This document shows, in pieces, positions 46,064 through 57,110 of a stretch of DNA of 64,000 bases. Below the pieces are notes generated by a model. The model had not been told where the DNA came from and searched no databases. It saw nothing but the letters and a program-made list of their open reading frames with translations. The translations under genes were made by a program, and so were the position numbers. Every line of letters starts with the position of its first letter. Position 1 is the stretch's first letter. The DNA comes from Albifimbria verrucaria. Its lineage: Eukaryota; Ascomycota; Sordariomycetes; Hypocreales; Stachybotryaceae. Where the stretch lies: contig JAHREC010000018.1 in NCBI GenBank assembly GCA_020081605.1, positions 4,712,001 through 4,776,000 of the forward strand, written 5' to 3'.

Positions 46064-47756
46064 ATGCATGCGCAAGCACACTCGATCATGGATTCCCCAT
46101 CCTCGCGCACCTCTTCCGGCAATTGTTCCGCCATCGACCCCGCGGATGCCAGAACCGCGTTGCTGAGCTGGGAAGCCGTCTTGGCCGACACGCCCATGGC
46201 CATCACCGCCATGCCCACCTACGCCAACAGAGCCGCTCGTACGCGGTTCGTAGCTCCTCGACCGCGGCATGAAGACGAACGAGAGTCGGTGGCAGCAGCG
46301 TACCCATATCCTCCCCAGGACCGCAGCGAGGAGTTTGCGCAGTATCCGTACATCTCCATGCAGGAGCTGAAGCAGCAGACGGAACGGCCTCGGAAGGTGA
46401 AGATGCTGCTCCGGGACTTCATAGATGGTACGGACCCGGGCGACCCAATGCACCAATTGGTTGGAATACAACCTCGGAGCTCATGAGCTAACATATAACC
46501 CTTCAGATAGTCTGTACAACCCTTCCTATGGGTACTTCTCCAAGCAAGCCGTCATCTTCAGCCCCGGCGAGCCTTTCGAATTCAACACCATGCGCGACGA
46601 GCTGGAGTTCCAGTCCGAGCTGGGCCGCCGGTATACAGAGTTTGAGGATGCGCTAGACGAGACCGAGGGCGAGAACCCGACCCGCCAGCTCTGGCACACG
46701 CCCACCGAGCTGTTCAGGCCTTACTACGGCGAGGCCATTGCGCGATACCTCGTCTCCAACTACCGCCTCACCACCTACCCCTACCACGACCTCATGATCT
46801 ACGAGATGGGCGCCGGCCGCGGTACCCTCATGCTCAACATCCTCGACTTCATCCGCGCCGTCGACCCCAGGTCTACGCCCGTACCAAGTACAACATCATT
46901 GAAATCTCACCCGCCCTCGCCGCCATGCAGAAGCACCACCTGCTTTCGACGGCCGAGTCGCGCGGCCACATCGACAAGGTCGAGATCGTCAACCGCTCCA
47001 TCTTCGACTGGGACCAGTACGTGCCCTCGCCCTGCTTCTTCCTCGCCATGGAGGTCTTCGACAACTTCGCCCACGACGGCATCCGCTACGACGTCGCCAC
47101 GGGGAGCCTCTCCAGGGCCACGTGCTCATCGACGGCGACGGCGACTTTTACGAGTTCTACGTGCACGAGCTCGATCCGCTCGCCGCCCGCTTCTTCCGCG
47201 TCCGGCATGCCGCCACGGGCGGGAACTATCCCAAGCCCTACCCCACGAACCCCATGCTGCGCTACCTCTCCACCAAGATGCCATTCGCGGCGAACCTGTC
47301 GGACCCGGAGTTCATCCCGACCCGTCTGATGCAGTTCTTCGACGTCTTGGAGAAGTACTTCCCGGCGCACAGGCTGCTGACCTCTGACTTTGACGCTCTG
47401 CCCCAGGCCGTCAAGGGCTTGAACGCACCTGTTGTCCAGACGCGGTACCAGAGGAAGATGGTGCCCGTCACGACCCCTCTGGTAAGTTTCACTCCAAACT
47501 TCCTCCTCAGCACGCTAGTTTACTTGATACTGATTTCCCACCACAGGTTCACCAGGGCTACTTCGACATCCTTTTCCCTACCGACTTCCGTATAACGGAG
47601 GCCATCTACCGCGCCATCACCGGCAAGTTGACACGCGTCATGTCCCACGGCGACTTCCTGCGGCACTGGGCGTACGTCGAGGAGACGACCACGCGCAGTG
47701 GCGAGAACCCATTGCTGTCGCACTACAAGAACGCCAGCGTCATGGTTACTGTATAA
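46064..47756 (+). CDS. ndufaf7: Mitochondrial NDUFAF7/MidA-type arginine methyltransferase, complex I assembly factor
   Basis: SAM-dependent methyltransferase that symmetrically dimethylates an Arg of the complex I 49-kDa subunit during assembly in the mitochondrial matrix. Landmarks: [45 protein letters not shown], the SAM-binding loop [33 protein letters not shown]-like region around [13 protein letters not shown], and [14 protein letters not shown]. Introns: a GTACGG...TTCAG intron after DFID, and a GTAAGT...CACAG intron before VHQGY. The frame breaks near 46868-46871 (C4), near 47101-47104 (G4) and twice between about 46240 and 46320. The N-terminal breaks leave the start uncertain. The Arg/His-rich, acid-poor stretch ending RSYAV in another frame (46130-46255) is probably the mitochondrial presequence. 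The stop is TAA at 47754-47756. Confidence 0.88.
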
Positions 47757-48118
47757 TAATGTAGAGGCTTAAAACATGTAAAATATAGTACACTTCATAA
47801 GGAGCATATGCCGGATGGCCATAGAGGAAAGAAATACCCCTTTGCAACTCATAAAGTCAAATAAAGAATCGCGATGCCTGTGATGATGCCCGACGCAATG
47901 AGGGATATAAGTCTATTTTTGATTTTGCCCTTTCTGCTGCGTACTTCCTTGAGAAAAGCAGACTACATGCCATACCCTACCAATATCCAGTTGCCCACCG
48001 ACCTTGGTCGTGAGATGTGACAATCTCAAACAGAACCCCCATGAAAAAAACAGAGAAATTTTTGGAAAATGTTGTTTTTATTGGATTTTTTGTTCTTACT
48101 TTTTAGACTTGGCTTTTC
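47757..48118. other. Intergenic region between converging genes
   Basis: 3' sides of NDUFAF7 (+) and alanyl-tRNA synthetase (-). A/T-rich near 48040-48115. Nothing else is seen. Confidence 0.5.
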
Positions 48119-51100
48119 TTACAGCTTGAGCTTCTCGCTAAGCCACTTCGTCGCGGTCTCAACACCGTCGTCGATGTTCTCAGGCTTGGTGCCCTGGCCC
48201 TGTCTCGAGGGCTCCTTGCCTCCGGAGCGGCCGCCAACGACCTCGGAGACGGAGGCAGCCCACTGCTCGGCGGTGACGCCCTGAGAAGAAAGGTGCTATA
48301 GGGAAAAAGTTAGCATCGGCATGTTCGTATTAAGGCATGATCCGCAGCTGTAAACACTGAAGATACGAGATGGTGACTTACCGTTCCGACGAAAACACCG
48401 TGTGCAACGGCGCCATCCTCCTTGCCACCACCGAAAATGTACACGGACTTCTCCTTGTCCTTGCCCTGGAAGTGCTTGATGACCTCGGTCAGAGCCTTGG
48501 CGTTGGCGCCAATAGGCAGGCGGCCGATGTACCACTTGGAGCTCTCGTTCTGCTCAAAGTGCTTCAGCACAGCGTCAAGGGCAGTCTTGGCCTCGGCCTT
48601 CTGGCGCTTCTTCTGCTCGTTGACGACAGAAGTGGCGATGGCGGTGAAGCGCTTGTTGAACTCCTCCTTGGTCAGGGTAGAGATGACAAGCTGGCTCAGC
48701 TCCTGGGAAATGTTCTTCACCTGGGCCTCCTTCTCAGGGCCGAAAGGCAGGCTGTCGAGGGCGTCGAGCTTCTTGGCGAACTCCTCAGCATCACGCTGCA
48801 CCTGGTGAGCGGCCTCACCTGTGTAGGCGATGATACGTCGAATACCCTTGGCGATACCGCTCTCCTCAACGATGACGAGGTCCTTGATCAGACCAGTCTG
48901 GTCAACATGAGTGCCACCGCAGAACTCGACGCTGTACTTGCGCCACTCCTCCTTCTTGGGGTCCGCAAGCATGGTGTCGATATCCATACCAATGGAAACC
49001 ACACGCACGGGGTCGGGGTAGGTCTCGCCGAAAACGGCACGAACACCCTCGATCTGACGAGCACTATCCAGATCGACATCCTTGCTGTAGACCTTGGAGT
49101 TCTGACGGATGTAGCCGTTGGAACGCTCCTCAATCTGCTTAAGCTCGTCGATCTTGACTCCAGTCTTGTGAGAGAAGTCGAATCGCAGCTTGTCATTGTC
49201 GACAAGAGAGCCCTTCTGGTTGATGTCGTCACCGAGAACCTCACGCAGAGAGTGGTTCAGGACGTGGGTACCAGTGTGGTTGTTGCGGATAGGCGAGCGG
49301 CGGAGCTCGTCGTACTCGCAGATGACCTGGTCACCGGCCTTCAGGGCGCCGTACTCGATGTAACCGCTGTGGAGGATGTAACCGCCAAAGTTCTGAACGT
49401 CCATGACCTTGAACTCGGCCACATCGTCAATCACTATTCGGCCGGTATCAGCAACCTGTCCACCAGACTCGGCGTAGAAGTTGGTCTTGTCGAGCAAAAT
49501 ACCAACGGCGGTGTTCTCGGGGATGTCCTTGGTGGACTCAAGGAAGGTCTTGCCATCAAAGATGAGCTGCACCTTGCCCTTGCTGTCGCCCTTGGAAAAC
49601 TTGGCCTCGTCGTCGGTACGAGGGACCTGTCGCTTCTGGTCAAGCTCGGCGATCTGGTGCACGTCAAGCTTAGCAAAGGTATCAACAGACTCCTTGACGG
49701 CCTTGCTAGCCTCACGGGCCTTCTCCTTGGCAACGTTGACCTCGGCCTCGTCGATGTCTAGGCCACGCTCCTCAGCCATGAGCTTGGTAAGATCGACAGG
49801 AAGCCGAAAGTGTCGTAAAGTCGCCAGACGACGTCACCCTGCAGCTTCTTGACATTCTCCTTGACGGCAATAGCAGCGTACTTCTCGAACTGAGCCTCAC
49901 CACGATCCAGGGTACGGGAGAAAGCCTCCTCCTCCTCGTCGAGGATCTCCTTGATGTCCTGCTGCTTCTTGACAAGACCAGGGAACTGCTCGCCCATCTG
50001 CTCGACCAGGGCGGGGAGAATCCTGGAGAAGAAGGAGCCAATCTCAGCGTTCAGGTACTTTCGGGCGTATCGAACACCACGTCGGAGGACTCGTCGGACA
50101 ACGTAACCACGACCGTCGTTGTTGGGCACGGCGCCGTCGGTGATGGCAAAAGACAGAGTTCGGATGTGGTCAGCGACAACACGGTAGGCGGTGTCAATAC
50201 CGTCGACATCGTCCTTGCCATACTTGTCGGTGTAGGGTCTTGAACCGGTCACTTCCTCGATCTTCTTGAAAAGGGAGTGAAGCAGTCGGTGGCGTAGTTG
50301 GAGGTGGTATCCTGAAGAGCAGAGACCAGTCGTTCGTAGCCCATACCGGTGTCGATATGCTTGGCGGGGAGAGGCTTCAAGCTCTTGTCCTTCTGACGGT
50401 CGAATTGCATGAAAACGAGGTTCCAGATCTCGACAACCATGGGGTCGTCCATGTTGACGAGGCTGGCAGCGTTACGGCCGCCAATCTTGTCGTAGTGGAC
50501 TTCGCTGCAAGGACCGCAAGGGCCCTGGTCACCCATCTCCCAGAAGTTATCCTTCATGTTTCCGGGCAGGATGTGGTCGTCGGGGACACCAACGGCCTTC
50601 CAGAGAGCCTTGGCCTCCTCATCAGGCTCCAGGTTCAGAGCAGGGTTGCCTTCGAAGTAGGTGACGTAGAGTCGCGTGGGGTCGAGCTTGTAGACGGTGG
50701 TCAAGAGTTCCCAAGCCATCTCGATACTCTCCTTCTTGAAGTAGTCGCCGAAGGACCAGTTACCCAACATCTCGAAGAAGGTGTGGTGGTAGCTGTCCTT
50801 GCCGACATCGTCGAGATCGTTGTGCTTGCCGCCGGCACGGATAACCTTCTGGCTGTCGACGGCGCGCTTCAGGTTGTACATGGGATCGGACTTGTTGACG
50901 GTTCCGAGGAAGATGGGCTTGAACTGGTTCATGCCGGCGTTGGTGAAGAGCAAGGTGGGGTCATTGTGAGGGACGACGGAGCCGGAGGGGACTGCGGGCA
51001 GGCGGTTAGCGGGCGAAACATGATGACGAAGTGGTGAATTGATGAAGCAGATGATGGGATCCGTAAAGGTGAAGAGGTGGGCATAGGTGTAGGAGTTTGG

Positions 51101-51247
51101 GCGGAGGAAGTTTGCGGCGTCGTGGGCGTGGTCGTGGGCGTGGGCTCGGGCTTGGGGTTTGTCGCATACCTAGAGTGTGACCCCTCTTCTCGAAATACTC
51201 AAAAAGGTCTGGCGCACGAGCTGCGCGGGCCACTGAGTCTCCGCCAT
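48119..51247 (-). CDS. ala1: Alanyl-tRNA synthetase
   Basis: Class II synthetase that charges tRNA-Ala and edits Ser/Gly-tRNA-Ala. It starts [15 protein letters not shown] at 51247, and a GTATGC...CGCAG intron splits the sequence around [15 protein letters not shown]. The catalytic core shows [48 protein letters not shown] and [15 protein letters not shown]. The tRNA-recognition helices follow ([20 protein letters not shown]). The editing domain has both metal-site halves, [14 protein letters not shown] and [11 protein letters not shown]. The C-Ala domain ([32 protein letters not shown]) ends at 48119 after a small GTAAGT...CTATAG intron. The frame breaks near 51210-51214 (A5 on +), near 50270 (T4 on -) and near 49800. 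One base restores each. It probably serves both cytosol and mitochondria (see findings). Confidence 0.95.
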
Positions 51248-51729
51248 GACGGCGGTGGAGCGAAAGAGTCGCTTTGAGAAGATTGTAGAAGGGAAGTGGA
51301 CGGGGCGAAATTTGGGAGAATCAGCGTTGGTGCGTGGAGAAGTTGGTTGCGTTGTCGTAGTTGTAGTTGTGGTTGTGGTCGCGGTTGCTGTTGCTGTGGA
51401 GGAAAGTGGGTGGCGGCTCGCTGGAGGCGGTACCGGTGGAAACTTCTACAAGAATGAGTCAAGAATACAAAAGGCGACCGACGGCGCCAGCTCCAACCAG
51501 CGCCGCCTCCGCTCCCGCATCTGGCCGAACTGCTCCACGACAACTGCATCCTTATCTTCACTTCACTCTGCTTGGGATATAATCGCACGCCCACCCCCGC
51601 GCACCCTATCGATCCGGTCCGTTGGGTGAATTGAATGTTTGGCGCTTTGGGATAGACAAGGTTGGGGGTTAGACGGAAGAAGGGAAGGAAGAAAAAATTA
51701 TTATCAGCGATAAAAAAGGAGACCGAGAA
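51248..51729. promoter_or_regulatory. Divergent promoter/leader region, ala1 / conserved unknown
   Basis: 482 bases between diverging genes. On the minus strand the 66 codons directly upstream of the AlaRS ATG are open, in frame, and lack an ATG. They may encode a mitochondrial presequence started at a non-AUG codon. GTTGTGGTT-type repeats lie at 51353-51395. Confidence 0.5.
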
Positions 51730-52482
51730 ATGATGATGCTGCACGGGTCGTCGCAATCTCCCTCGCCCATGCCGCTCACCATTGACGCACCACCACCACC
51801 ACAGCCGCTTCGTCGCAAGAGGCCGGCTGAGTCACAAGACAATGAGCGTCTCTCCAAGCGCCTTAGTTTGTTGAATTTAGGTATGTTGCCTGTTGTTGCA
51901 CTTTCGTGTTTGCCCTGTCGTCATCCCTGTCTTGTCCTGGCCGCTGTCGCAATACGTCGCTAACACGTGCGCTAATAGAACAAAACGGCTCCAAGCTCTA
52001 CGTACCAGTCGAGACGCCCTCTGCGGTCGCACAGCCGGCCAGCGAGGGCGTACCATCGCAGTCAGTCCAGGACGACTCGATGCAGCTAGAGGATTCCAGA
52101 CATAAGGTCTACATCTACGACATTGACAAGGAGTTATCCGACGAGACCGACAATGACGCGGGAAGCTCATCTTCCTCCCAGACATAGAGAAGCACCTTCG
52201 CGACAGTCGCATTCCCCGCACATCCTCGCAAACAAAGACGGCGAGCTGGCTGGGATGCAGCTGATTCTCTACAGCGACCCCAAGTCTTTGTCTATCCCGG
52301 AGTCAAAGGACAGCGTTCGTAAAGCCATCATCGAGGCGCGCCACCGACACCGGGAGAACCAACGACTGGAGATGCTGGGCTCTGCGACGGTCGACAACGG
52401 CACTCTGGACTCGAGCGACCAAGTCATGGAGGTCGAGCCAGTCGTTGCAGGTGATGACGCTGACGTGATGGAAATGGATTGA
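51730..52482 (+). CDS. Conserved fungal protein of unknown function
   Basis: I do not recognise a named domain. Exon 1 (51730 to about 51880) encodes a Pro/His-rich start and a basic patch (LRRKRPAESQ), then a GTATGT...AATAG intron joins it to EQNGSKLYVPVETPSA. The conserved-looking core reads HKVYIYDIDKELSDE, LIFLPDIEKHLRDSRIP and LANKDGELAGMQLILYSDP, then SVRKAIIEARHRHRENQR. The C-terminus is acidic and ends DADVMEMD at 52482. The core can only be read continuously by assuming a missing base at about 52160-52170 and another near 52213-52216. The pattern of a conserved YVPVETPSA strand and a short LPDIEKHLR helix suggests a small globular domain. No function can be assigned. Confidence 0.7.
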
Positions 52483-52800
52483 CGAAAACTACAACGACCA
52501 TGTGGGATACAGGACCTCCATGCATGGCTATATATATATACCCTTGGGATGTTTGGAGTTTGGGGTTTGGACGGCTAGTTAATTTCGCTGATTTTGTACC
52601 AGAATTCGTCAATAAAGATATATCTGCTTAACGCTCAAGAAACCACCATCATGACCCGTGTCACCCATGAGTTCGTCCCTTCCATAGCTAGTCACCTATG
52701 CCAACGGTTCCAGCCCGGATTGGCCCTCGCGTGACCTCAAATAGGAAGAAGGAAAATGTAAACAACTCCGTGCATACTAGCCCACGTCGCTTTATCCACA
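52483..52800. other. Intergenic region between converging genes
   Basis: 3' sides of the conserved unknown (+) and the RCR-like gene (-). A short TA repeat lies at 52530-52542. Nothing else is seen. Confidence 0.5.
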
Positions 52801-53441
52801 TCACGGCAGCGCAGGGCGTGTGCTTGCAGGAGGGGAGGGCCCGGAGGAGGCTGATAGTCCGGCGCATCGTCCGCTCCCTCCGCAGGTCGTCGAGTCGGCT
52901 CGCCCCTCCACTGTGACGGGTCCGTCTTGGTACCGGCCGGTGCGGGTGCACCTCGTAGAAGGGAGGTCGGTTTGGATCGTACACTGGTGGCGGCGCCATG
53001 TTGTACATGTTGTAGACGCCCTGCGGGTATGGCGCGTTTCCTGCGTAGTAGGGGCCCTGCTGCGCTTGCTGACGGCTGGCGACCATCCACTGGTTGGACA
53101 TGTTAGTATATTTGCTCTCTTCTCGTCGAGTCTTTTGTAGAACTCTTGGGTAGGCTCCTTACCCGGTGATATCCCAGCGGATCCAGCCCCTTCTTCATCC
53201 TCATTCTCGCATGAATATAACTGCCCACGAGAAAGCCGGTGGTGAGGAGAAAGAAGCCCGCCAATATCGAATACTTGACAATCATGCCGGTCTGGAATAA
53301 ATCAGCAACTATCACCAGGAACTGTCGCGCACTTTCTCTTACCCGAGTCCACCACCAAGGTATCGGCTGGCCATCTTGGATCACCCAGCCCACAGGGACC
53401 ACAACCTCCTGGTTCTGCCTCTCTAGTAGTATACCCATCAT
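52801..53441 (-). CDS. RCR-like single-span membrane protein with PPxY-type motifs
   Basis: Resembles the fungal RCR family (Congo red resistance), endosome/vacuole membrane proteins that recruit the Rsp5 ubiquitin ligase through proline-tyrosine motifs. The start MMGILLERQNQEVVVPVGW is followed by DGQPIPWWWTR, one transmembrane span (YSILAGFFLLTTGFLVGSYI) and a basic cytosolic stretch (ARMRMKKGLDPLGYHRW). A Pro/Tyr-rich tail holds APPPVYDPNRPPFYEG and, after correction, DYQPPPGPPPP. Introns are GTAAGA...TTCCAG and GTAAGG...AACCAG. The frame breaks near 52953 (G run on the coding strand) and near 52836-52839 (C run). With one base each, the protein ends TRPALP at 52801. Uncorrected frames end at 52737 or 52688. 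The Rsp5 link is family knowledge, not shown here. Confidence 0.78.
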
Positions 53442-54483
53442 GTGCCTCGATCGCTTATACAACCGGATGTCAAATATGTTCACGAATGAATCAACAAGAA
53501 ATTATTATGAGAAACAAAAAGAAAGTAATATTGAACTAGAGGGCGATCCTGTGGCACCACGCCGGGTCAAATACGACGCACGACGCCAACGGCCGAGGCC
53601 GGATATTGGTGCCGTGGACGCGAGGCTTGTAACGGCCCTGGCCTGTAGCTCGTAAGAGACAGCCATCAAATTCGTCGATGCCGAAGGGTTTCTGCGGCAG
53701 ATGCTGTTGCAAGGAGTTTCGTGTTTCACCTACGCCCAGCCCGGTGGGAGGGCGGATCGGCATGTTTGAGCCCAATGACATAGATTACAGGCAAACTGCC
53801 TTCTAGCGTTTCTTTCTTAAGAGGGTTACGACGCTGCTCTGCATCCTACGAAAACCACCATCATGCGACGAGAGCGTGTGCCTCTCTGCCTTGTTTCGTC
53901 TTTAACCATCCTTTGATCAAGGCGTCGAGCTAGCAGAGCACGCGGGAACCAGATTGGCTGCATCGTTTAGCAGGCTCTGACTGCGACGGGGTTTGCCTCA
54001 GTCCTCCAAAGGCTCACTCACGTCTCCCTCGGGAATTCAATGGCCGGAGCCCACAGCCAACGGCCCACAGCGACCTTGGTTGCCTCTCCGAAGAACTCTC
54101 GGGCTCCTATCACGCTCCGGACCAACGAGAGGCTTGCCAAGTTGGGCGTCTCACAAGCCACGCTGGAATGAACACAATCAGCGCAATTCATGTCTCGGTG
54201 CTTTTTCATTGTTCTGGATGCCTAGAGATACCTCCCTGGTCTGAGACACGACAACCGCCAGTTCAGGAACGTATCCAGTGCTTGAGCATACCACGCGGGG
54301 AACCCCGGCATTGCTGCCGAGATTTAGCGTATGCGGCTTCGACGTCTACCATGAAGTAACCAACCGGAAGCGAGCCTCTCGTAATTCACGCTTTTATTTC
54401 GTATGTAGTCCAAATCAACACTAAGTCAGTACACGCTGGAGATGCTACTGATTAAACGCCCACCAATCTATGCACAGATCCAT
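53442..54483. other. Intergenic region
   Basis: 1 kb between the start side of the RCR-like gene and the 3' end of hrd3. No recognisable frame. Open stretches such as 53993-54244 look random. Confidence 0.5.
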
Positions 54484-57110
54484 TTACAACCCTAAACCAC
54501 CAGCAGCCCATGCTGGGAACGCATCACCGCCCTCGCCCCGGTTGTCTTGCGCCTGGCGTGGCGGCAAACCTTGCTCTCGCCTCCTGGCATCCTCAGCTTG
54601 CGCGTGCGCTTGTTGCATTCTCTGCCGCCACCATAACAAGAACACCAGACAAACGGTGATGCCGATGATGAGAAGGCTTTCCATCACGCCTGCATCGTCT
54701 AAGTCGCCACTGTCGTGGCCTTCATACACATCGTCATCATAGTATTCCGCATTTTCATCGTAGCCGTAGCCATCATCCTGGAAGAAGTTGGCGATCCATT
54801 CAGAAAGGGACCAGTTCTTGTCTTGCTCTGTTGCGCCAAGTTAGTGATGATAAATAACGAAATTACAAGCGCCAACTTACCCGGCTCATCTTGGATAGAA
54901 TGGATTGGGCCGTTTGTGAAACTGTTCCAGGCGCTGCGCACTCTGAGCTTAAGGAGGCTGAGTGTCACAGGAAGGTACGCTTCGTCATTGATTTCTAATG
55001 CGTGGTCGTAATGGCGTTTTGCAAGGTGGAAGTCTTGTGTCAACCCGATACCATTCTCGTGCATCCAACCCAGGTTGAACAGGGCTTGGGCACTTTGAGA
55101 GTAGTCGGAAGCGCCCGAATAGCATTGGACAGCCTTTGAGACGTCGACGTCGGTTCCAATGCCGTAGAAATAGTAGTCACCAACCTTGACGAGCGAATCT
55201 ACATTAGACTGTCTGGAGGATCGTGTCCAGTAAATGAGAGCAAGCGCAGGGTTGTCGAGGAGGCTGCTGCGCGGCTTGCTGGTCTTGAAGAAGCGTGACA
55301 ATGGCAGCTTGGAGCGAGCAGGGTCTAACATGTGTGCCACATTTGTCTGCGCTTTCTCGTATCCTTGTTCCGCAGCGATCAAGAAGTAAAGGAAGGCGCT
55401 GTCCATATCACCAACCTCGTAAGCGCGTGTGGCGTCGGCCCAAGGCGATAGAAGGGGTTCTGCCTTCTCAGCCACAGCCTTGTAATAGTTAAGGGCCTGA
55501 CCACAGAGCCTCTCACGACCTACTCCGTGGTGTATCATCTCACCTAGATGGTAGTATGCCTCCATATTGGCATGCTGGGCGGCCAACTCGAAGTGGTTGT
55601 TTGCTATCCTGACATCATCAGGGCCACCCTGATCCAGATAAAGACGACCCATTTGAACCTGTGCAGGGAGTATCCTTGCTCGGAGGACACTCTCATAAGC
55701 TCCATGGCTTTTCGAATGTTTTCTCTACCACCGTAGGCATTCAGCAGCATCAATCCGAGGCCGTATTGTGACTGCGGATCGCCATGAGCGATGCCACGTT
55801 CGAACCAGATCCTGGCCTTGTCGAAGTTTTGAGTAAGGCCATCGCCTCTCAAATACATGCGTCCAATGTAACCAGCAGCCCTGCTGGCGACTTTCTCAAT
55901 GCCGGGCTTGTAATTCTCCACCAGGCGCCCATCTTTTCGCCAGTATCGCGATGCTACCAAGAAGAAGTACCTCTTTGCGAGGTCAAAGTCTCGCTCGAGG
56001 CCACGTTCGCCATCGTGATAGATTCTTCCCAAGTTAAGGAAGCTTTGGAATCGCCCTTTTGCGACATGAGATCCAGATATTCGATAACATCGCCAATGGC
56101 GGCATTGGCATCCGAAACAGGGCTCATCCTAAATGCGTTCATTCCAGAACTGGACGCGCTAGCTCCTCTCCGTAGATACCGCCATCATCGTCGGGGATGC
56201 GCCAAGCCTGGTGTATCCAAGACCTGCCTCCGGGCGGGCCGGAGCGATACCACGCAATAGCCTTATCCGCCGCGCGTTTGTAATATCTGACTGCCGTCTC
56301 ACAGTTTCGTGGGGCTCCAATGCCGGCATGATATCGAAATGCCATGGCCATTTCAGCTCGGGTATCTCCCGAATGGCAGCAAAGGTATAGTGTAAGAGCG
56401 CTTTCGCCTGATCTCGAGGTACGACGCCTCCTAGCCTGTTCGAATAGTACACTCCCAGCATAAACTGAGCTGTCGTGTTTCCAAAACCCGAAACCAACTG
56501 CTGGTAGTGCTGAAAGGCGACATCGAGGTTTCGTGGGTGGCTATAGTTGCCGAAGAAGTTCAAGTCGGCGAGAATGTAAATGGCGTCGGAGTTGTTTTGT
56601 TGAGCAGCCTGCTGCAAAAGATCGACGGCGTTGGCAAGATGCCCAGAGACAGAGCTTGAGCGTTCCTGTGATGGGGCGGAGGCAGGTCCTGTTGGCATTA
56701 CGAGCAGTGCGTAGTTCATCAGCATGCCGAGGATACCGGATCTTTTCCGCCTCTGGAAGTACGACGAACGGGGATTTTATTTAGCTCGAGAAACGCAGCA
56801 TCGACAATCTCAGCACCTTGTTTCTGGTCAGTTGGTCTGTAGAGCTTCGCGGGGCGGGATATGTACCTGGCTGCCGGGTGATGGGCTTGGCCTGGTCTGC
56901 GACCACATCCACCTTGGCGCCCGTGCTCGCTTCATTATGTCCGTTCTGAACATCGTTGTCTTTGTGTTTACCAAGGCGATACTGCGCGTCCGTGGCGGCT
57001 CCAAAACCAGCCTGCAGGAGCACTGGAAAGCGTGGGCATGTGAGCATGAGGGAAGCAGGGGCCGAAGTACGGGACGACTTACGGAAGAGCCAAACAGCTG
57101 AGGTCCTCAT
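54484..57110 (-). CDS. hrd3: Hrd3/Sel1L ERAD ubiquitin-ligase subunit
   Basis: ER membrane protein that partners the Hrd1 ligase and recruits misfolded glycoproteins for retrotranslocation. The luminal part is built of Sel1 repeats: VDLLQQAAQQNNSDAIYILA, TTAQFMLGVYYSNRLGGVVP, AGYIGRMYLRGDGLTQNFDK, GDPQSQYGLGLMLLNAYGGR, MEAYYHLGEMIHHGVGRERL and LFNLGWMHENGIGLTQDFH. After the GTAAGT...CAACAG intron near 54830-54885 comes an amphipathic/acidic segment (WSLSEWIANFFQDDGYGYDE). A single transmembrane span follows (VMESLLIIGITVCLVFLLWW), then a basic/Gln-rich cytosolic tail ending WAAGGLGL at 54484. Several frame breaks lie between about 55650 and 56720, for example near 55662 where SLAQVQMGRLYLDQGG is restored by one base. 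The N-terminal exon (MRTSAVWLF at 57110) and its introns are my least certain part. Confidence 0.84.

Noticed and set aside
48370..49761. 463-codon open frame on the plus strand opposite AlaRS
   Set aside because: It is the antisense shadow of the conserved AlaRS coding strand. Its Leu/Val-rich, repetitive product matches nothing, and the minus strand has all synthetase motifs.
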